Of a stretch of 64,000 nt of DNA, positions 41,013 to 50,071 are shown one piece after another. Source of the stretch: Fontibacillus puldeungensis. GTDB taxonomy: Bacteria > Bacillota > Bacilli > Paenibacillales > Paenibacillaceae. Where the stretch lies: NCBI RefSeq assembly GCF_042678945.1, contig NZ_JBHTLM010000005.1:62001-126000 (forward strand). The letters are read 5' to 3'. The position numbers were made by a program, and so were the translations under genes. Numbering within the stretch: the stretch's first letter is position 1; the number at the start of each line of letters is the position of its first letter. The notes beneath the pieces are model-generated. The model made no database searches. It was not told where the DNA came from and saw only the letters and a program-made list of their open reading frames with translations.

Positions 41013-41993
41013 TCAGACAATATTGTACGAACGAAATTCATTAATAAATCCCTCTAGCCAATCTTCTGAAAAATCAAGAGCACCAAAATCATTGATGAAT
41101 TCAACATCCAGACTCATTACCCAAAATCGACGAGCTTTCATAAATAATTCAATGGAAGATTCATCTTGTTCAGTGAAGTCTCTAACTGATCGGTAGCCGG
41201 AGATTAATGCATTCCACAGCAAAGCTTTATTATCCTCTGGTAGGCGCTTTCTACCTCGAACTTGCGCTAAGTCGTAGGCACGCCATCCTTTTGCTGACCA
41301 TTCAAAGTCATAATGAGTGAAGCTGTCGCCTTCTTGGAAGGCATTATTATTCCCATGCATATCTCCATGGCAAATCCCCCAATCCAAGCCTTGACTAGAA
41401 GCGGTGATAATACGTTCAATTAACGCGTTGGAGTATTCGCGCAGAAATGGCGTTGCGCTATGCTTTTCTCCAATATAATTCACAATACGATTTAACGGTT
41501 GACTGATGAGAAAGTTTGTATCCAAATCGTATCTAGGAAGGGTTAAAGTAATTTTGTCCAAGGCTGTATGTAATTCAGCAGCAGATCTTCCAAATGAGAA
41601 GCACGATTTCTCGTCTTGAAGCACATTCTCAGTTCCTGTCAGATAGCTGAAAATCACGGCAATTCTTTGGCCCTCTGGCGCATCTATAACCGTGTATAAG
41701 CTGTTGTCTTTTTGGGAAATGGGCACCGATACTTTTGTGCTTACTGAGCTCAATTCATCAATCAACTGTGTTAGTAAAGATAATTCATAAACAACATCAT
41801 TTTCGCTTATTGAATGACGATATACACGTAAAATATAAAAACCTGTGGAGGTACGAATTCTATAAGTATCATTTAATCCACGCAGCCAGAACGAACAATC
41901 ATTCCAGTCTCCAATATCATAAAGATTGCTCAGACAGTAATCTAAATATTTTGGATCTAAAACTGAACGTAGGGTAGTCGGTTGACTATACAT
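41013..41993 (-). CDS. APH-family phosphotransferase (aminoglycoside kinase-like)
   Basis: 326 residues in the choline/aminoglycoside kinase superfamily: the catalytic loop ICHGDMHGNN (near 215) and the metal motif HYDFEWSAKGWRAYDLAQ (near 235). It lacks a membrane segment. The substrate cannot be read; many such chromosomal genes are not resistance genes. GAGGAG precedes the ATG, 21 bp after the broken epimerase gene. Confidence 0.85.
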   Translation of the reverse strand: MYSQPTTLRSVLDPKYLDYCLSNLYDIGDWNDCSFWLRGLNDTYRIRTSTGFYILRVYRHSISENDVVYELSLLTQLIDELSSVSTKVSVPISQKDNSLYTVIDAPEGQRIAVIFSYLTGTENVLQDEKSCFSFGRSAAELHTALDKITLTLPRYDLDTNFLISQPLNRIVNYIGEKHSATPFLREYSNALIERIITASSQGLDWGICHGDMHGNNNAFQEGDSFTHYDFEWSAKGWRAYDLAQVRGRKRLPEDNKALLWNALISGYRSVRDFTEQDESSIELFMKARRFWVMSLDVEFINDFGALDFSEDWLEGFINEFRSYNIV

Positions 41994-42014
41994 TTTTCAA
42001 AACTCCTCAAAATA

Positions 42015-42904
42015 TTAATTTTGGTTTCGGGCTTGTTCCTCCAATTGAGCGACAGTCTCTTCGAATTTTTTGATCGGACGATAGCCCAAGTCGTTTTTTA
42101 TTTTGTTGCAACGATACGTCATTCTTATTGGGTTTCCATCCGGTATGATGAGCGTCTTTTTCATGGCATGTGCAATACGTACTGTAAACTCATTTTCTTT
42201 ATAATTTCCGTCCACTGCGTTGTAGGTCTGGTTCACTGCTGCAGGATGCGTCGCTGCTAATACGCACATCTCAGCCAAATTATCCGCATGCACCCATGGT
42301 GTTAAATCATCAGGATGAATCCATGTCACATTTTCTACTGAGCTAATTTTTGCAATCAGCTGATCGCCCCAGTGAGATTTATTTTCGGCGCAGATCACAC
42401 CCGGGCGTAATATTACACATTTAAATCACTAGTTATGGCATCTTGTAAAATTCGTTCCGATTCACATTTCGTCGATATGTACACCTCAGAGTGACCATAT
42501 GCTAAATCGCTTGTTTCATCCAACTCCACATCACCTTCAAAATGACCATAAACAGATACCGTGGAAATATGTACGAAGCGTTCAACTCCAACCGAAATAG
42601 ATGCATCAACCAGGACTTGAACCCCTTGAATATTAGATTCCTCAGCCGTGGTTCTATCCCCACCGAGATATGCCGCAGCGTGAATGACAATGTTTACATC
42701 TTTGAGCGCTTCCTTGATGGCTTCTTTATCCGTTAAGTCTCCGATTATAGGTGTAATGCCGAGTTCATCACAAAGGGGAATTTTCTCTTTGTTTCGTATA
42801 AGCCCTTTGACCTTTGCTCCCTCACTAAGACAGTTTGCAGCAATTTTATCTCCTACGGTCCCTGAAACACCTGTAACAAGAACCACTTTATCGCGAAGTC
42901 GCAT
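42015..42904 (-). pseudogene. NAD-dependent epimerase/dehydratase broken by one frameshift
   Basis: The N-terminal part (42413-42904) has a Rossmann start VVLVTGVSGTVGDKIA, IVIHAAAYLGGD and the active-site-type YISTKCESE, and stops after SDLNV. The next part (42015-42412), one frame over, continues VILRPGVICAENKSHWGDQLI, exactly the expected sequence. Restoring one base at about 42412 joins the two into a full extended SDR of about 295 residues. The gene is probably a recent pseudogene; a sequencing error in a short T/A-rich stretch cannot be excluded. AAAGGAG precedes the ATG. It is followed by the APH-like kinase. Confidence 0.8.
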
Positions 42905-43008
42905 TTGTAGTCTCCTTTATTTGAACTAGCAGCTTTTGAAACATATACCATATTCGCGGTCTACTACCAAGACCCTTTTTTGAGCGTCTATTTTTCCTTT
43001 TAGAAGGC

Positions 43009-43263
43009 ATGAGGTCATTCAGTTCCTATGCGAAATCAAAAGGCTTGGCTCATTATCGATTCAAGTCCAACGGGAAACAACGTGTGAAAGGTGTGTACCA
43101 TATCCAAAACGTAAACAACTACCACAGCCGCTTGAAGAAATGGATGGACCGCTTTAATGGTGTTGCAATAAAGTATTTGCAACATGATTTGGCTTGGTTT
43201 CGTTACTTAGACAGCAAGGAATATGAGAATACCGCATCGAATAAGAAAAATATGTTTGGTTAA
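43009..43263 (+). pseudogene. IS1595-family (ISXO2-like) transposase, C-terminal fragment
   Basis: The 84-residue frame carries YHIQNVNNYHSRLKKWMDRFNGVAIKYLQHDLAWFR, the highly conserved end of IS1595-type DDE transposases. The first about 200 residues, including the catalytic Asp residues, are absent, and the sequence before it is not transposase-like. No terminal inverted repeats or target duplication could be seen. It is a dead fragment of an insertion sequence. Confidence 0.75.
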
Positions 43264-43577
43264 ATCGTGCCTGGTTACTGTGACCGACACGAACACCAAA
43301 CTTCGGCTTTCTGCTTATTCTTGTTAAGCTAACGGGCAGGTTAGTTTAATAAAGATTTAAAAATTATTATAACATCTTAAAGTTTTTGAAAAGTGAGGGT
43401 TATAAACGAAGTTTCCTATTTTGAACGTTGAATTATCGAAGAAATGTTTGTGAAGGGAGCAGCTTGCCACGGCAGTTGCTCCCTTAGCATGTTGAACTAT
43501 TGGGCAGGTAAGCTTGAAACTGATATACCTGGTACTCTATTATAAAAGAACTAAGAATCTGATCGAGAGGTGCATGA
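43264..43577. other. 314-bp non-coding stretch after the IS fragment
   Basis: It holds a 9-bp hairpin (AAGGGAGCA / TGCTCCCTT, 43453-43485) that may be a terminator or an insertion-sequence end, and a repeated AAGCTAACGGGCAGG-like phrase. I see no gene in it. A promoter for the MaoC gene should lie near its right end. Confidence 0.5.
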
Positions 43578-44003
43578 ATGCGGTTTAGTGAATTTTACAT
43601 CGGGCAAGTATTTCATACAAAATCAATGAGATTAACTAAAGAGGATATCACCAGATTTGCATCGGAGTTTGACCCACAATATATGCATTTGGATGAAGAG
43701 AAAGCAGGACAAGGACGTTTCAACGGAATCATTGCTTCCGGAATTCAAACATTAGCAGTTTCATTTAAGCTATGGATTGAAACCGGAAGTTATGGTAATG
43801 ATGTAATCGCCGGAACTGCTATGAATAATATTAAGTTTGTAAAACCCGTCTACCCCGATAACGAAATACATACCATTGTGGAGGTAACAGCGCTTAAAGA
43901 AAAGCAGAGTGAATCGGGAATCGTTACAGTTTTGTTGTCCACTTTCAATGACAAAGATGAGAAGGTCTTTGAAGGCGAGTTATCCGTTTTGGTCAAAAAT
44001 TGA
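43578..44003 (+). CDS. MaoC-like (R)-hydratase family protein
   Basis: 141 residues with the hot-dog hydratase pattern: LTKEDITRFASEFDPQYMHLDEEKA (active-site region with Asp and His) and FNGIIASGIQTLAVSFKLW. It would hydrate or dehydrate an acyl-CoA. GAGAGG lies 7 bp before the ATG. A hairpin (TTGAGCTA / TAGCTCAA) follows the stop. It is a single gene with no fatty-acid partner visible. Confidence 0.88.
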   Translation: MRFSEFYIGQVFHTKSMRLTKEDITRFASEFDPQYMHLDEEKAGQGRFNGIIASGIQTLAVSFKLWIETGSYGNDVIAGTAMNNIKFVKPVYPDNEIHTIVEVTALKEKQSESGIVTVLLSTFNDKDEKVFEGELSVLVKN

Positions 44004-44109
44004 TTGAGCTAACGGGAAACGATAGCTCAATCAAGCCTCTCTTTTTACCCAGGGCGGCTTTATTATGGTAAATTATTAACAGTGGAATTTAACATTGCCT
44101 ACAAAAAAA

Positions 44110-44126
44110 GCCACCTTACAGGTGGC
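44110..44126 (-). terminator. Terminator of the AraC-GyrI gene
   Basis: On the - strand GCCACC pairs with GGTGGC around 5 nt, followed by seven T, just after the stop at 44148. Confidence 0.8.
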
Positions 44127-44147
44127 CACAAGCTGATATGGAATGCT

Positions 44148-45029
44148 TCATATCTTTTTTTTCACGGGAATCCATACCTCGCATATCGATTCTCCCTTTT
44201 TATCATCGCTCCAATAGTATCTCTCCATGCAGGGTCCTTCCACTTGTTCAAAGCCTGCAGAGGGGAACCATTCGGAGTAGATTCTTCTCCATACATTCAC
44301 GATCTCGAGCCCAATTTCCGAATCATCCGGAATCGATTCACGGCTATCGAATACCGCATAAGTCTGATCAGGAACAGAAAGTGTGGTGAGCCCTTTTGTG
44401 ATTTCTTTTCCTTCCGGAAGCTCAGTTCCCATCAAATAGCGTTTGGTCCCATCCTCCCTGAAGTCGAAATAATAGCCATACAGCAGTGAACCCGCAGGTC
44501 TCCCGACCAACTCGTTAATCTGATCATGCGTCCCATCCTTCCAGATCTTCTCCACGAAGGCGGGGATTTCTGTGCTGGCATCCTTATGGATGACCACGTC
44601 TTTTCCGACTACAATCGTAGCCTTTTCTTCTACAATTCGATAATTCATTTCGGTTTCCCCTCTAATCTGAATTTGAAAAGAGATTCGAGGAAACGCTTTT
44701 AGCTTCACGTTCTTTTTCTTCGCCATGTTCGGCGTTACCCCATGCATTCGTTGAAAAGCTTTAGCAAATGCCTCTGGAGTCTCGTAACCGTACTTAAGCG
44801 CGACATCAATGACCTTGCTATCCGATCCTACCAGTTCTTCCGCCGCCAACGTAAGACGCCTGTTTCGCACGTATTCGGTAACGGTAAAGCCCGTTAAGGC
44901 ATGGAACATACGCTGAAAATGATATTTCGATGTCATCGCGGCTCTAGCTATGTCCTCGATCTCGATGGTGGAGTTCAGATTATGTTCCACGTAATCAATC
45001 GCTTGTTGAAGCAGCTTAATCGTTTCCAA
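44148..45029 (-). CDS. AraC-family regulator with C-terminal GyrI-like domain (Rob/SoxS-type layout)
   Basis: 293 residues. Two AraC HTH motifs fill the first 105 residues (IEDIARAAMTSKYHFQRMFHALTGFTVTEYVRNRRL and YGYETPEAFAKAFQRMHG). The GyrI-like effector-binding domain (about 125-293) ends with EVWIPV. The layout is that of Rob-like activators that sense small cationic or lipophilic drugs. The start is a TTG at 45029 behind GGAGAGGTGAGG. It is a single gene. Confidence 0.93.
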   Translation of the reverse strand: METIKLLQQAIDYVEHNLNSTIEIEDIARAAMTSKYHFQRMFHALTGFTVTEYVRNRRLTLAAEELVGSDSKVIDVALKYGYETPEAFAKAFQRMHGVTPNMAKKKNVKLKAFPRISFQIQIRGETEMNYRIVEEKATIVVGKDVVIHKDASTEIPAFVEKIWKDGTHDQINELVGRPAGSLLYGYYFDFREDGTKRYLMGTELPEGKEITKGLTTLSVPDQTYAVFDSRESIPDDSEIGLEIVNVWRRIYSEWFPSAGFEQVEGPCMERYYWSDDKKGESICEVWIPVKKKI

Positions 45030-45160
45030 GTCCTCACCTCTCCTTTCGTTTTCATTGTAGAGAAACCGGTAAATCTGTTCCCGACCTGGAATGCTTTCAT
45101 TTGTCCAAAATACTTGCCTCTACTTGTGTTACGGCTCAGCGCATCAGGATTTATTCCAAT

Positions 45161-45748
45161 CTAGCGTCGGTCAGCCCCGTCTATTAACCTTTTTACAACC
45201 TTCGCGGGGACTCCAGCAACAACACTATTTTCCGGGACATTCCTTGTAACAACGGCTCCCGCTGCAACTACAGAGTTGTCTCCAATCGTCACACCAGGCA
45301 GTATTGTAGCGCTTGACCCAATCCAAACATTCTCGCCAATGGTAACTGGAGAGGGGTATGTGATATTTCTTGTTTCTAAAGATAACCCGTGATTAAGTGT
45401 AGCTATAGTGACATTCATACCTATCATAGATCCGCTTCCTATCCTAATTCCACCTCTATCTTGGAAGGAACACCCTGTGTTCATAAACACGTTTTTTCCA
45501 ATAGTGATGTTTTTACCGAAATCGGTATAGAACGGTGGGAAACACATGAAGGATGAATCGATTGGATTGCCTGTTAACTCACGAAAAATCTCTATTATTT
45601 CTTCTTTTGAATGATAGGACGTATTCAATGCCATCGTTATTTTTTGAGCTTCATAACTACACTGAGTTAATAGTTGATGCAATTCTTTATCTTCACCTGA
45701 AATTGGATTTCCGTTTTTACAAAAATCGATAAAGTCTTTCATGTCCAT
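45161..45748 (-). CDS. Sugar O-acetyltransferase (maltose/galactoside acetyltransferase type)
   Basis: 195 residues of the left-handed beta-helix family. The N-terminal maltose-acetyltransferase-like helix is followed by hexapeptide repeats from about residue 65 to 180: FYTDFGKNITIGKNVFMNTG, then VTIGENVWIGSSATILPGVTIGDNSVVAAGAVV. The catalytic His lies in TLNHGLS. It transfers acetyl from acetyl-CoA to a sugar or other acceptor. The ATG at 45748 has AGGTGG 9 bp before it; the longer ORF has none. Confidence 0.9.
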   Translation of the reverse strand: MDMKDFIDFCKNGNPISGEDKELHQLLTQCSYEAQKITMALNTSYHSKEEIIEIFRELTGNPIDSSFMCFPPFYTDFGKNITIGKNVFMNTGCSFQDRGGIRIGSGSMIGMNVTIATLNHGLSLETRNITYPSPVTIGENVWIGSSATILPGVTIGDNSVVAAGAVVTRNVPENSVVAGVPAKVVKRLIDGADRR

Positions 45749-45805
45749 GCTTGAAAACCACCTATCATTCATCGCAATAACGTTAGAGCCTTTCCTTTAC
45801 ACAAC

Positions 45806-46846
45806 TCACATGGTGCTAATGTCAATTACGAATCTATACTTCACATCTGAAGCTAATACGCGTTTGTAGGCTTCATCAATCTGGTCAGCCGAAATGACTT
45901 CGATCTTGGGGACAATATTATGTTTGGCACAGAACTCCAGCATTTCCTGTGTCTCGCGGATGCCGCCGATCATTGAACCTGCAAATGAACGGCGATGACC
46001 GATAAGGGACATCACATTTACGGACAAGGGCTCCCCGGGGGCACCAACATTAACCAAGGTTCCGTCAAGAGTGAGAAGGGAGAAATAAGCGTCCATATCA
46101 AGCTTGGCACTCACTGTGTTAATCATTAAATCAAAGTGCCCCGCCAGTTTCTCGAAGGTTTCTGGTTCGTTTGTGGCATAGTAGCGATCTGCGCCAAATT
46201 GCAAGCCATCGTCTTTTTTGTTCAGTGTTTGCGATAGAACGGTTACCTCAGCACCCATAGCATGTGCAATCTTGACAGCCATATGACCGAGACCGCCCAT
46301 TCCCACTACCGCTACTTTCTTCCCTGGGCCAGCTCCCCAGTGGTTTAGAGGCGAATAAGTCGTGATACCTGCGCAGAGTAATGGAGCAGCCACATCAAGC
46401 TCGATGTTATCCGGAATTCGGACTACAAAGTTCTCAGTTACGACAATGTGGGTGGAATATCCGCCTTGTGTAGGTTCGCCGTATTTATCAACACCTGCGT
46501 AGGTAGGGATATTCCCATTGAGACAGTACTGTTCCTCTCCTTTACGACAGTTCTCACATTCACCGCAGGAATCAACCATACAGCCAACCCCTACCCGATC
46601 ACCAACCCTGTACTTTGTAACTTCGGACCCCACATCCGTGACAATTCCTGCAATCTCATGTCCAGGTACGAGAGGGTAGTTCACTGGCCCCCATTCGCCG
46701 TGAGCTGTATGGATATCAGAATGGCATATGCCGGCATATTTAATTTCAATCAGGACATCATGCGAATCAAGATCCCGTCTTTTAATTTCAGCCGCTCGAA
46801 ATGTTTTGTCTGGACCGTCGACAGCCCTTGCTTTAGCAGTTATCAT
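45806..46846 (-). CDS. Zinc-dependent alcohol dehydrogenase (CAD/YahK-like)
   Basis: 346 residues. Catalytic zinc: GICHSDIHTAHGEWG and GHEIAGIV; structural zinc: the Cys set in CGECENCRKGEEQYC; Rossmann: VGMGGLGHMAVKIA near residue 180. It oxidises alcohols or reduces aldehydes with NADP(H) or NAD(H), in the cytoplasm. AGGAGG precedes the ATG. It is divergent from an OhrR-type MarR regulator, about 220 bp away. Confidence 0.95.
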   Translation of the reverse strand: MITAKARAVDGPDKTFRAAEIKRRDLDSHDVLIEIKYAGICHSDIHTAHGEWGPVNYPLVPGHEIAGIVTDVGSEVTKYRVGDRVGVGCMVDSCGECENCRKGEEQYCLNGNIPTYAGVDKYGEPTQGGYSTHIVVTENFVVRIPDNIELDVAAPLLCAGITTYSPLNHWGAGPGKKVAVVGMGGLGHMAVKIAHAMGAEVTVLSQTLNKKDDGLQFGADRYYATNEPETFEKLAGHFDLMINTVSAKLDMDAYFSLLTLDGTLVNVGAPGEPLSVNVMSLIGHRRSFAGSMIGGIRETQEMLEFCAKHNIVPKIEVISADQIDEAYKRVLASDVKYRFVIDISTM

Positions 46847-47069
46847 ATAAAAACCTCCTATAATTTACTCCTGTTGCAAATCAATGCTACTCCTTAAAGT
46901 TAACTCTAAGTCAAGCAACAAATTTCCGGAGGACGGCATTTTATATGATGCATCGGCGAGGCTTGATATAAGGTTGCGAAAGATTTTATTTTAAAAAATA
47001 TATATTTGTAATCCAATTTCTGGTATTATGGGGCATAACATAACCTTTAATCATTGTGAGAGGTGCAAT

Positions 47070-47516
47070 ATGGAGAATAACAAACATGATCTTAAACTGG
47101 AAGAACATTTATGCTTCTCGTTATATGCTTGTTCACGCGCCATTCTACGGGTTTACCGCCCTTACCTGGACGAGCTTCAGCTGACCTATCCGCAATATTT
47201 GGTCCTTGTCTCGCTTTGGGAGAAGCAAACAAGTACGGTCAAAGAGCTTGGCGAAGCACTTGATCTGGACACCGGCACGCTAACCCCAATGCTGAAGAGG
47301 ATGGAAACCGCCGGGCTCATTACACGGCAAAGAGACACCGATGATGAACGTGTCGTAAACATCCACATTACGCCGGAGGGCATGGCTCTTCAAGAGAAAG
47401 CCGGTTGCATTCCGCAATCGCTGCTGCAAGCCTCGGGCATGAAGGATGAAGAGATTCGTCAACTGAATTCGGCCATTCAGCTTCTCTTGCGGAATGTAAA
47501 CGAGACAGGCAAATAA
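47070..47516 (+). CDS. ohrR: OhrR-type MarR-family peroxide-sensing regulator
   Basis: 148 residues. The start of the protein (LCFSLYACSRAILRVYRPYL) carries the reactive Cys of OhrR in its usual place, and the winged helix (TVKELGEALDLDTGTLTPMLKRMETAGLI) and RQRDTDDERVVNIHIT are typical. OhrR represses genes for organic peroxide defence; oxidation of the Cys releases it. The ATG at 47070 has GAGAGG 6 bp upstream. No ohrA gene lies beside it. It is convergent with an alpha/beta hydrolase whose promoter has an OhrR-like site at 48535, and divergent from the alcohol dehydrogenase. Confidence 0.9.
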   Translation: MENNKHDLKLEEHLCFSLYACSRAILRVYRPYLDELQLTYPQYLVLVSLWEKQTSTVKELGEALDLDTGTLTPMLKRMETAGLITRQRDTDDERVVNIHITPEGMALQEKAGCIPQSLLQASGMKDEEIRQLNSAIQLLLRNVNETGK

Positions 47517-47528
47517 CACACAAATAAA

Positions 47529-47553
47529 TCCACCCCAGCATGGCTGGAGTGGA
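47529..47553. terminator. Hairpin between ohrR and the hydrolase
   Basis: TCCACCCCAGC pairs with GCTGGAGTGGA around 3 nt with one mismatch; the flanks are only weakly T-rich. Confidence 0.5.
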
Positions 47554-47604
47554 TAATCACAGTCAAGTAGTCACGCTTCCTGTGAAGCGCAGCCCTCATC
47601 CTAT

Positions 47605-48447
47605 TTATGCGTTCGTATTCAGGAATTTCACCAATGCTTCGTTAAACTCCTCAGCATGCGTAGCGTTGAAGCCGTGCGGCCCACCCTCAATGATCACGAG
47701 CTTACTGCCTGCAATCTGCTCGTGCGCTCTTTGACCGCTGATCTCAACCGGTACGATTGCATCAGAGTCCCCATGAATGACAAGCGTCGGCAGGTTGAAC
47801 TTCTTCAGATCATCGCGAAAATCCGTATAACTGAAGGCCTTGATGCAATCGTACGTACCCTTTGGCGACGCGAAAGCTGCAATATCGCGGTTATATAAGC
47901 GGAACGCTTCGGTAACTAAGTCGGTTCTATCCCCCGAGGTGAAGAAGTTCGTCACGAATGTATCCAGGAAAGCCAACCGATCGGCTTCTACCCCATCCAG
48001 GAACCCTTGAATGGTCGCGTCGTCGAATCCGCCGTCCGGGTTACTCGCTGTTTTGTGCAGAAACGGAGGGATTGCTCCTGCCAGCACGGCCTTCGTCACG
48101 CGTTCCGTACCATATGTGCCAATGTAACGGGATACTTCTCCGCCCCCCATCGAAAATCCAACCAACGTCACTTCCTGGAGGTCGAGATGCAGGATCAACT
48201 TATGCAAATCCGCTGCGAACGTATCATAATCGTAACCATTCCAAGGCTGGGAAGATTGACCAAACCCACGGCGGTCATAAGTGATTACGCGGTAGCCGGC
48301 TTCCACTAGTGCAGGCACTTGCTTCTCCCAAGATCGTCCGCTAAGCGGCCAACCATGAATCAACACCACCGGTTTGCCCGTTCCAACATCTTCATAATGA
48401 AGCTCAATCGCATGCCCGTTTTCCTGTCCAACCGTAACCTTTGCCAT
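47605..48447 (-). CDS. Alpha/beta hydrolase of the non-haem chloroperoxidase/arylesterase type
   Basis: 280 residues with VVLIHGWPLSGRSWEKQ (oxyanion), the nucleophile elbow LVGFSMGGGEV (Ser near 100), an Asp in VIHGDSDAIVPVE and a His in EGGPHGFNATH, the triad of cofactor-free haloperoxidase-like esterases. These enzymes hydrolyse esters and can carry out perhydrolysis with peroxide and acetate, which suits the peroxide regulator next to it. GGGAGGG precedes the ATG. Two palindromes upstream at 48510 and 48535 may be operators. Confidence 0.92.
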   Translation of the reverse strand: MAKVTVGQENGHAIELHYEDVGTGKPVVLIHGWPLSGRSWEKQVPALVEAGYRVITYDRRGFGQSSQPWNGYDYDTFAADLHKLILHLDLQEVTLVGFSMGGGEVSRYIGTYGTERVTKAVLAGAIPPFLHKTASNPDGGFDDATIQGFLDGVEADRLAFLDTFVTNFFTSGDRTDLVTEAFRLYNRDIAAFASPKGTYDCIKAFSYTDFRDDLKKFNLPTLVIHGDSDAIVPVEISGQRAHEQIAGSKLVIIEGGPHGFNATHAEEFNEALVKFLNTNA

Positions 48448-48509
48448 TGGATATCCCTCCCTTATTTAGGTTGTGCAAAATTATGTTTTGCAAAACCTTA
48501 TGTACCCAT

Positions 48510-48531
48510 AATATGGTACCAAAACCATATT
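48510..48531. promoter_or_regulatory. Palindrome upstream of the hydrolase
   Basis: AATATGGT-accaaa-ACCATATT, an 8-bp perfect inverted repeat, lies 63 bp before the hydrolase ATG. The protein that binds is unknown. Confidence 0.45.
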
Positions 48532-48534
48532 GTC

Positions 48535-48549
48535 AACAATTTAATTGTT
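48535..48549. promoter_or_regulatory. OhrR-like box
   Basis: AACAATT-T-AATTGTT matches the ACAATTTAATTGT core known for OhrR sites. It lies about 90 bp upstream of the hydrolase start, next to a second palindrome. Confidence 0.5.
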
Positions 48550-48619
48550 AAAATTTGATTTATTTTTTTCTCCCCTTAGCACTTCCTACACTATTCATCT
48601 CTATTGGGAAAAATTAAGA

Positions 48620-48642
48620 GGGGCACCTTATTTCGGCACCCC
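48620..48642 (-). terminator. Terminator of the adaptive-response operon
   Basis: On the - strand GGGGTGCC pairs with GGTGCCCC through two G-U pairs, followed by TCTTAATTTTT. It lies 33 bp after the ogt stop. Confidence 0.6.
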
Positions 48643-48674
48643 CCTTATTTATTGCTTAAATTACCCGGTTCCAA

Positions 48675-49169
48675 CTAACCGTTCAAATTTTTGTTCACCA
48701 TATTTTTCTCATGTTCAAGCAGCCATTCTTTTCTCCACAGACCTCCGGCATAACCGGTCAACTTCCCATTTGAACCGATGATTCTATGACATGGAATGAC
48801 TATACTTAGCTTATTCTTCCCATTTGCACTTCCTACCGCGCGGACCGCTTTTTCCTTCCCAATGGACACGGCAATATCCTTGTAAGAGCCCGTCTTCGCA
48901 TAAGGGATTTCTGTTAATGCGCTCCATACTGTCTTTTGAAACTCAGTCCCTGCACATTGGTAAGAAAATGTAAATTCATATCGATGGCCTTGAAAATATT
49001 CATCAAGCTGGTTATAGCATTCGACTAAAACCGGAGGAGTTTCAGGCTGCCTGAAATTCACCTTTTTACTTTCTTCCGAGAACAAAATAGACCGGATCGC
49101 TTCATGCGTACCGACGATCTCGATCACACCAATCGGGGATTCATAGTCTAATTTATAGATTTGTGTCAT
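48675..49169 (-). CDS. ogt: Methylated-DNA-protein-cysteine methyltransferase
   Basis: 164 residues. The active-site motif is IVIPCHRIIGSNGKLTGYAGG, whose Cys takes a methyl from O6-methylguanine in a suicide reaction. The length fits AdaB/Ogt. The ATG at 49169 overlaps the alkA stop in ATGA, and GGAGG lies 8 bp before it. It is the last gene of the adaA-alkA-ogt operon. Confidence 0.96.
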   Translation of the reverse strand: MTQIYKLDYESPIGVIEIVGTHEAIRSILFSEESKKVNFRQPETPPVLVECYNQLDEYFQGHRYEFTFSYQCAGTEFQKTVWSALTEIPYAKTGSYKDIAVSIGKEKAVRAVGSANGKNKLSIVIPCHRIIGSNGKLTGYAGGLWRKEWLLEHEKNMVNKNLNG

Positions 49170-50071
49170 AACAAGGACCTCCACAGATAAAAGGTAGCAT
49201 ACGCCTGCCAACCTTCCCAGTTTACTGCATATTCCCGGATTTCGTCGATCGTCGGTTTCTGCTCAAGACCTAATACATTTTTTAATGCATTATGAAGGCC
49301 GACATCCGCGATAGGAAAAGAAGAGGGGAAATGCAGGCACTTCATCATCACATAATCTGCCGTCCATGCGCCGATCCCTCGGATCATCATTAAGGATTCG
49401 CGGATTTGCTGATCCTCCTTCTTCTGAAGTAAGGACTCTCTGGTTAGCTCACCATTTGCCATAGCTTTAGCGATGCCAATGGTATATTCCGCCTTCCTCA
49501 TCGTAAATTGAAGCTGCCTTAAATCATCTAGATGAAGCGATGCTATCCTCTCACAGGAGGGGAATAACCAATACGTTTTCCCTTCGAAAACCAAACTTTC
49601 GCCATATTGCTCGACAAAGCGTCTTTTTAAGGTGTAAGCAAAGGTCAGATTAATTTGTTGTCCCATAACCGCCCATACTAGCGCTTCAAATAAATCGGGA
49701 ATGCCGATGACCCGTAGTCCATAATAGCTTTGGACAAGTGTCTTTAATACTCTGTCTTGACTAGCCATCTGGTAGAACTCAGTCAACTTTTGATCCAGAT
49801 CAAACCATTCCCAAATATACTCTGCCACTTGTTTGCGGGAGTGAATCGGTGGGACACCCATCGGAAATTCAACCGTGATGGAATGATTGTCGGAACTAAT
49901 TTTGCACAAAATGAGAGCTTCGTTTACTTTGATTAGCTTATATATAGATCCCTCATCAATCTGATGGAGCACTTCCTGGTCCGACCTTCCCAAGTAAACT
50001 AGACATTCTTCAAAGCTAAATTCCTTAGGAGGGTAAATCACGATGTCCGATTCACGATCAATCCACTTCAT
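49166..50071 (-). CDS. alkA: DNA-3-methyladenine glycosylase II (AlkA)
   Basis: 301 residues. The helix-hairpin-helix core has LMMIRGIGAWTADYVMM and the catalytic Asp in SFPIADVGLHNAL. The N-terminal domain (about 1-100) matches the AlkA beta fold. It removes alkylated bases such as 3-methyladenine. Its start overlaps adaA by 14 bp, and its stop overlaps ogt by 4, so the three genes are translated in one chain. Confidence 0.95.
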   Translation of the reverse strand: MKWIDRESDIVIYPPKEFSFEECLVYLGRSDQEVLHQIDEGSIYKLIKVNEALILCKISSDNHSITVEFPMGVPPIHSRKQVAEYIWEWFDLDQKLTEFYQMASQDRVLKTLVQSYYGLRVIGIPDLFEALVWAVMGQQINLTFAYTLKRRFVEQYGESLVFEGKTYWLFPSCERIASLHLDDLRQLQFTMRKAEYTIGIAKAMANGELTRESLLQKKEDQQIRESLMMIRGIGAWTADYVMMKCLHFPSSFPIADVGLHNALKNVLGLEQKPTIDEIREYAVNWEGWQAYATFYLWRSLL

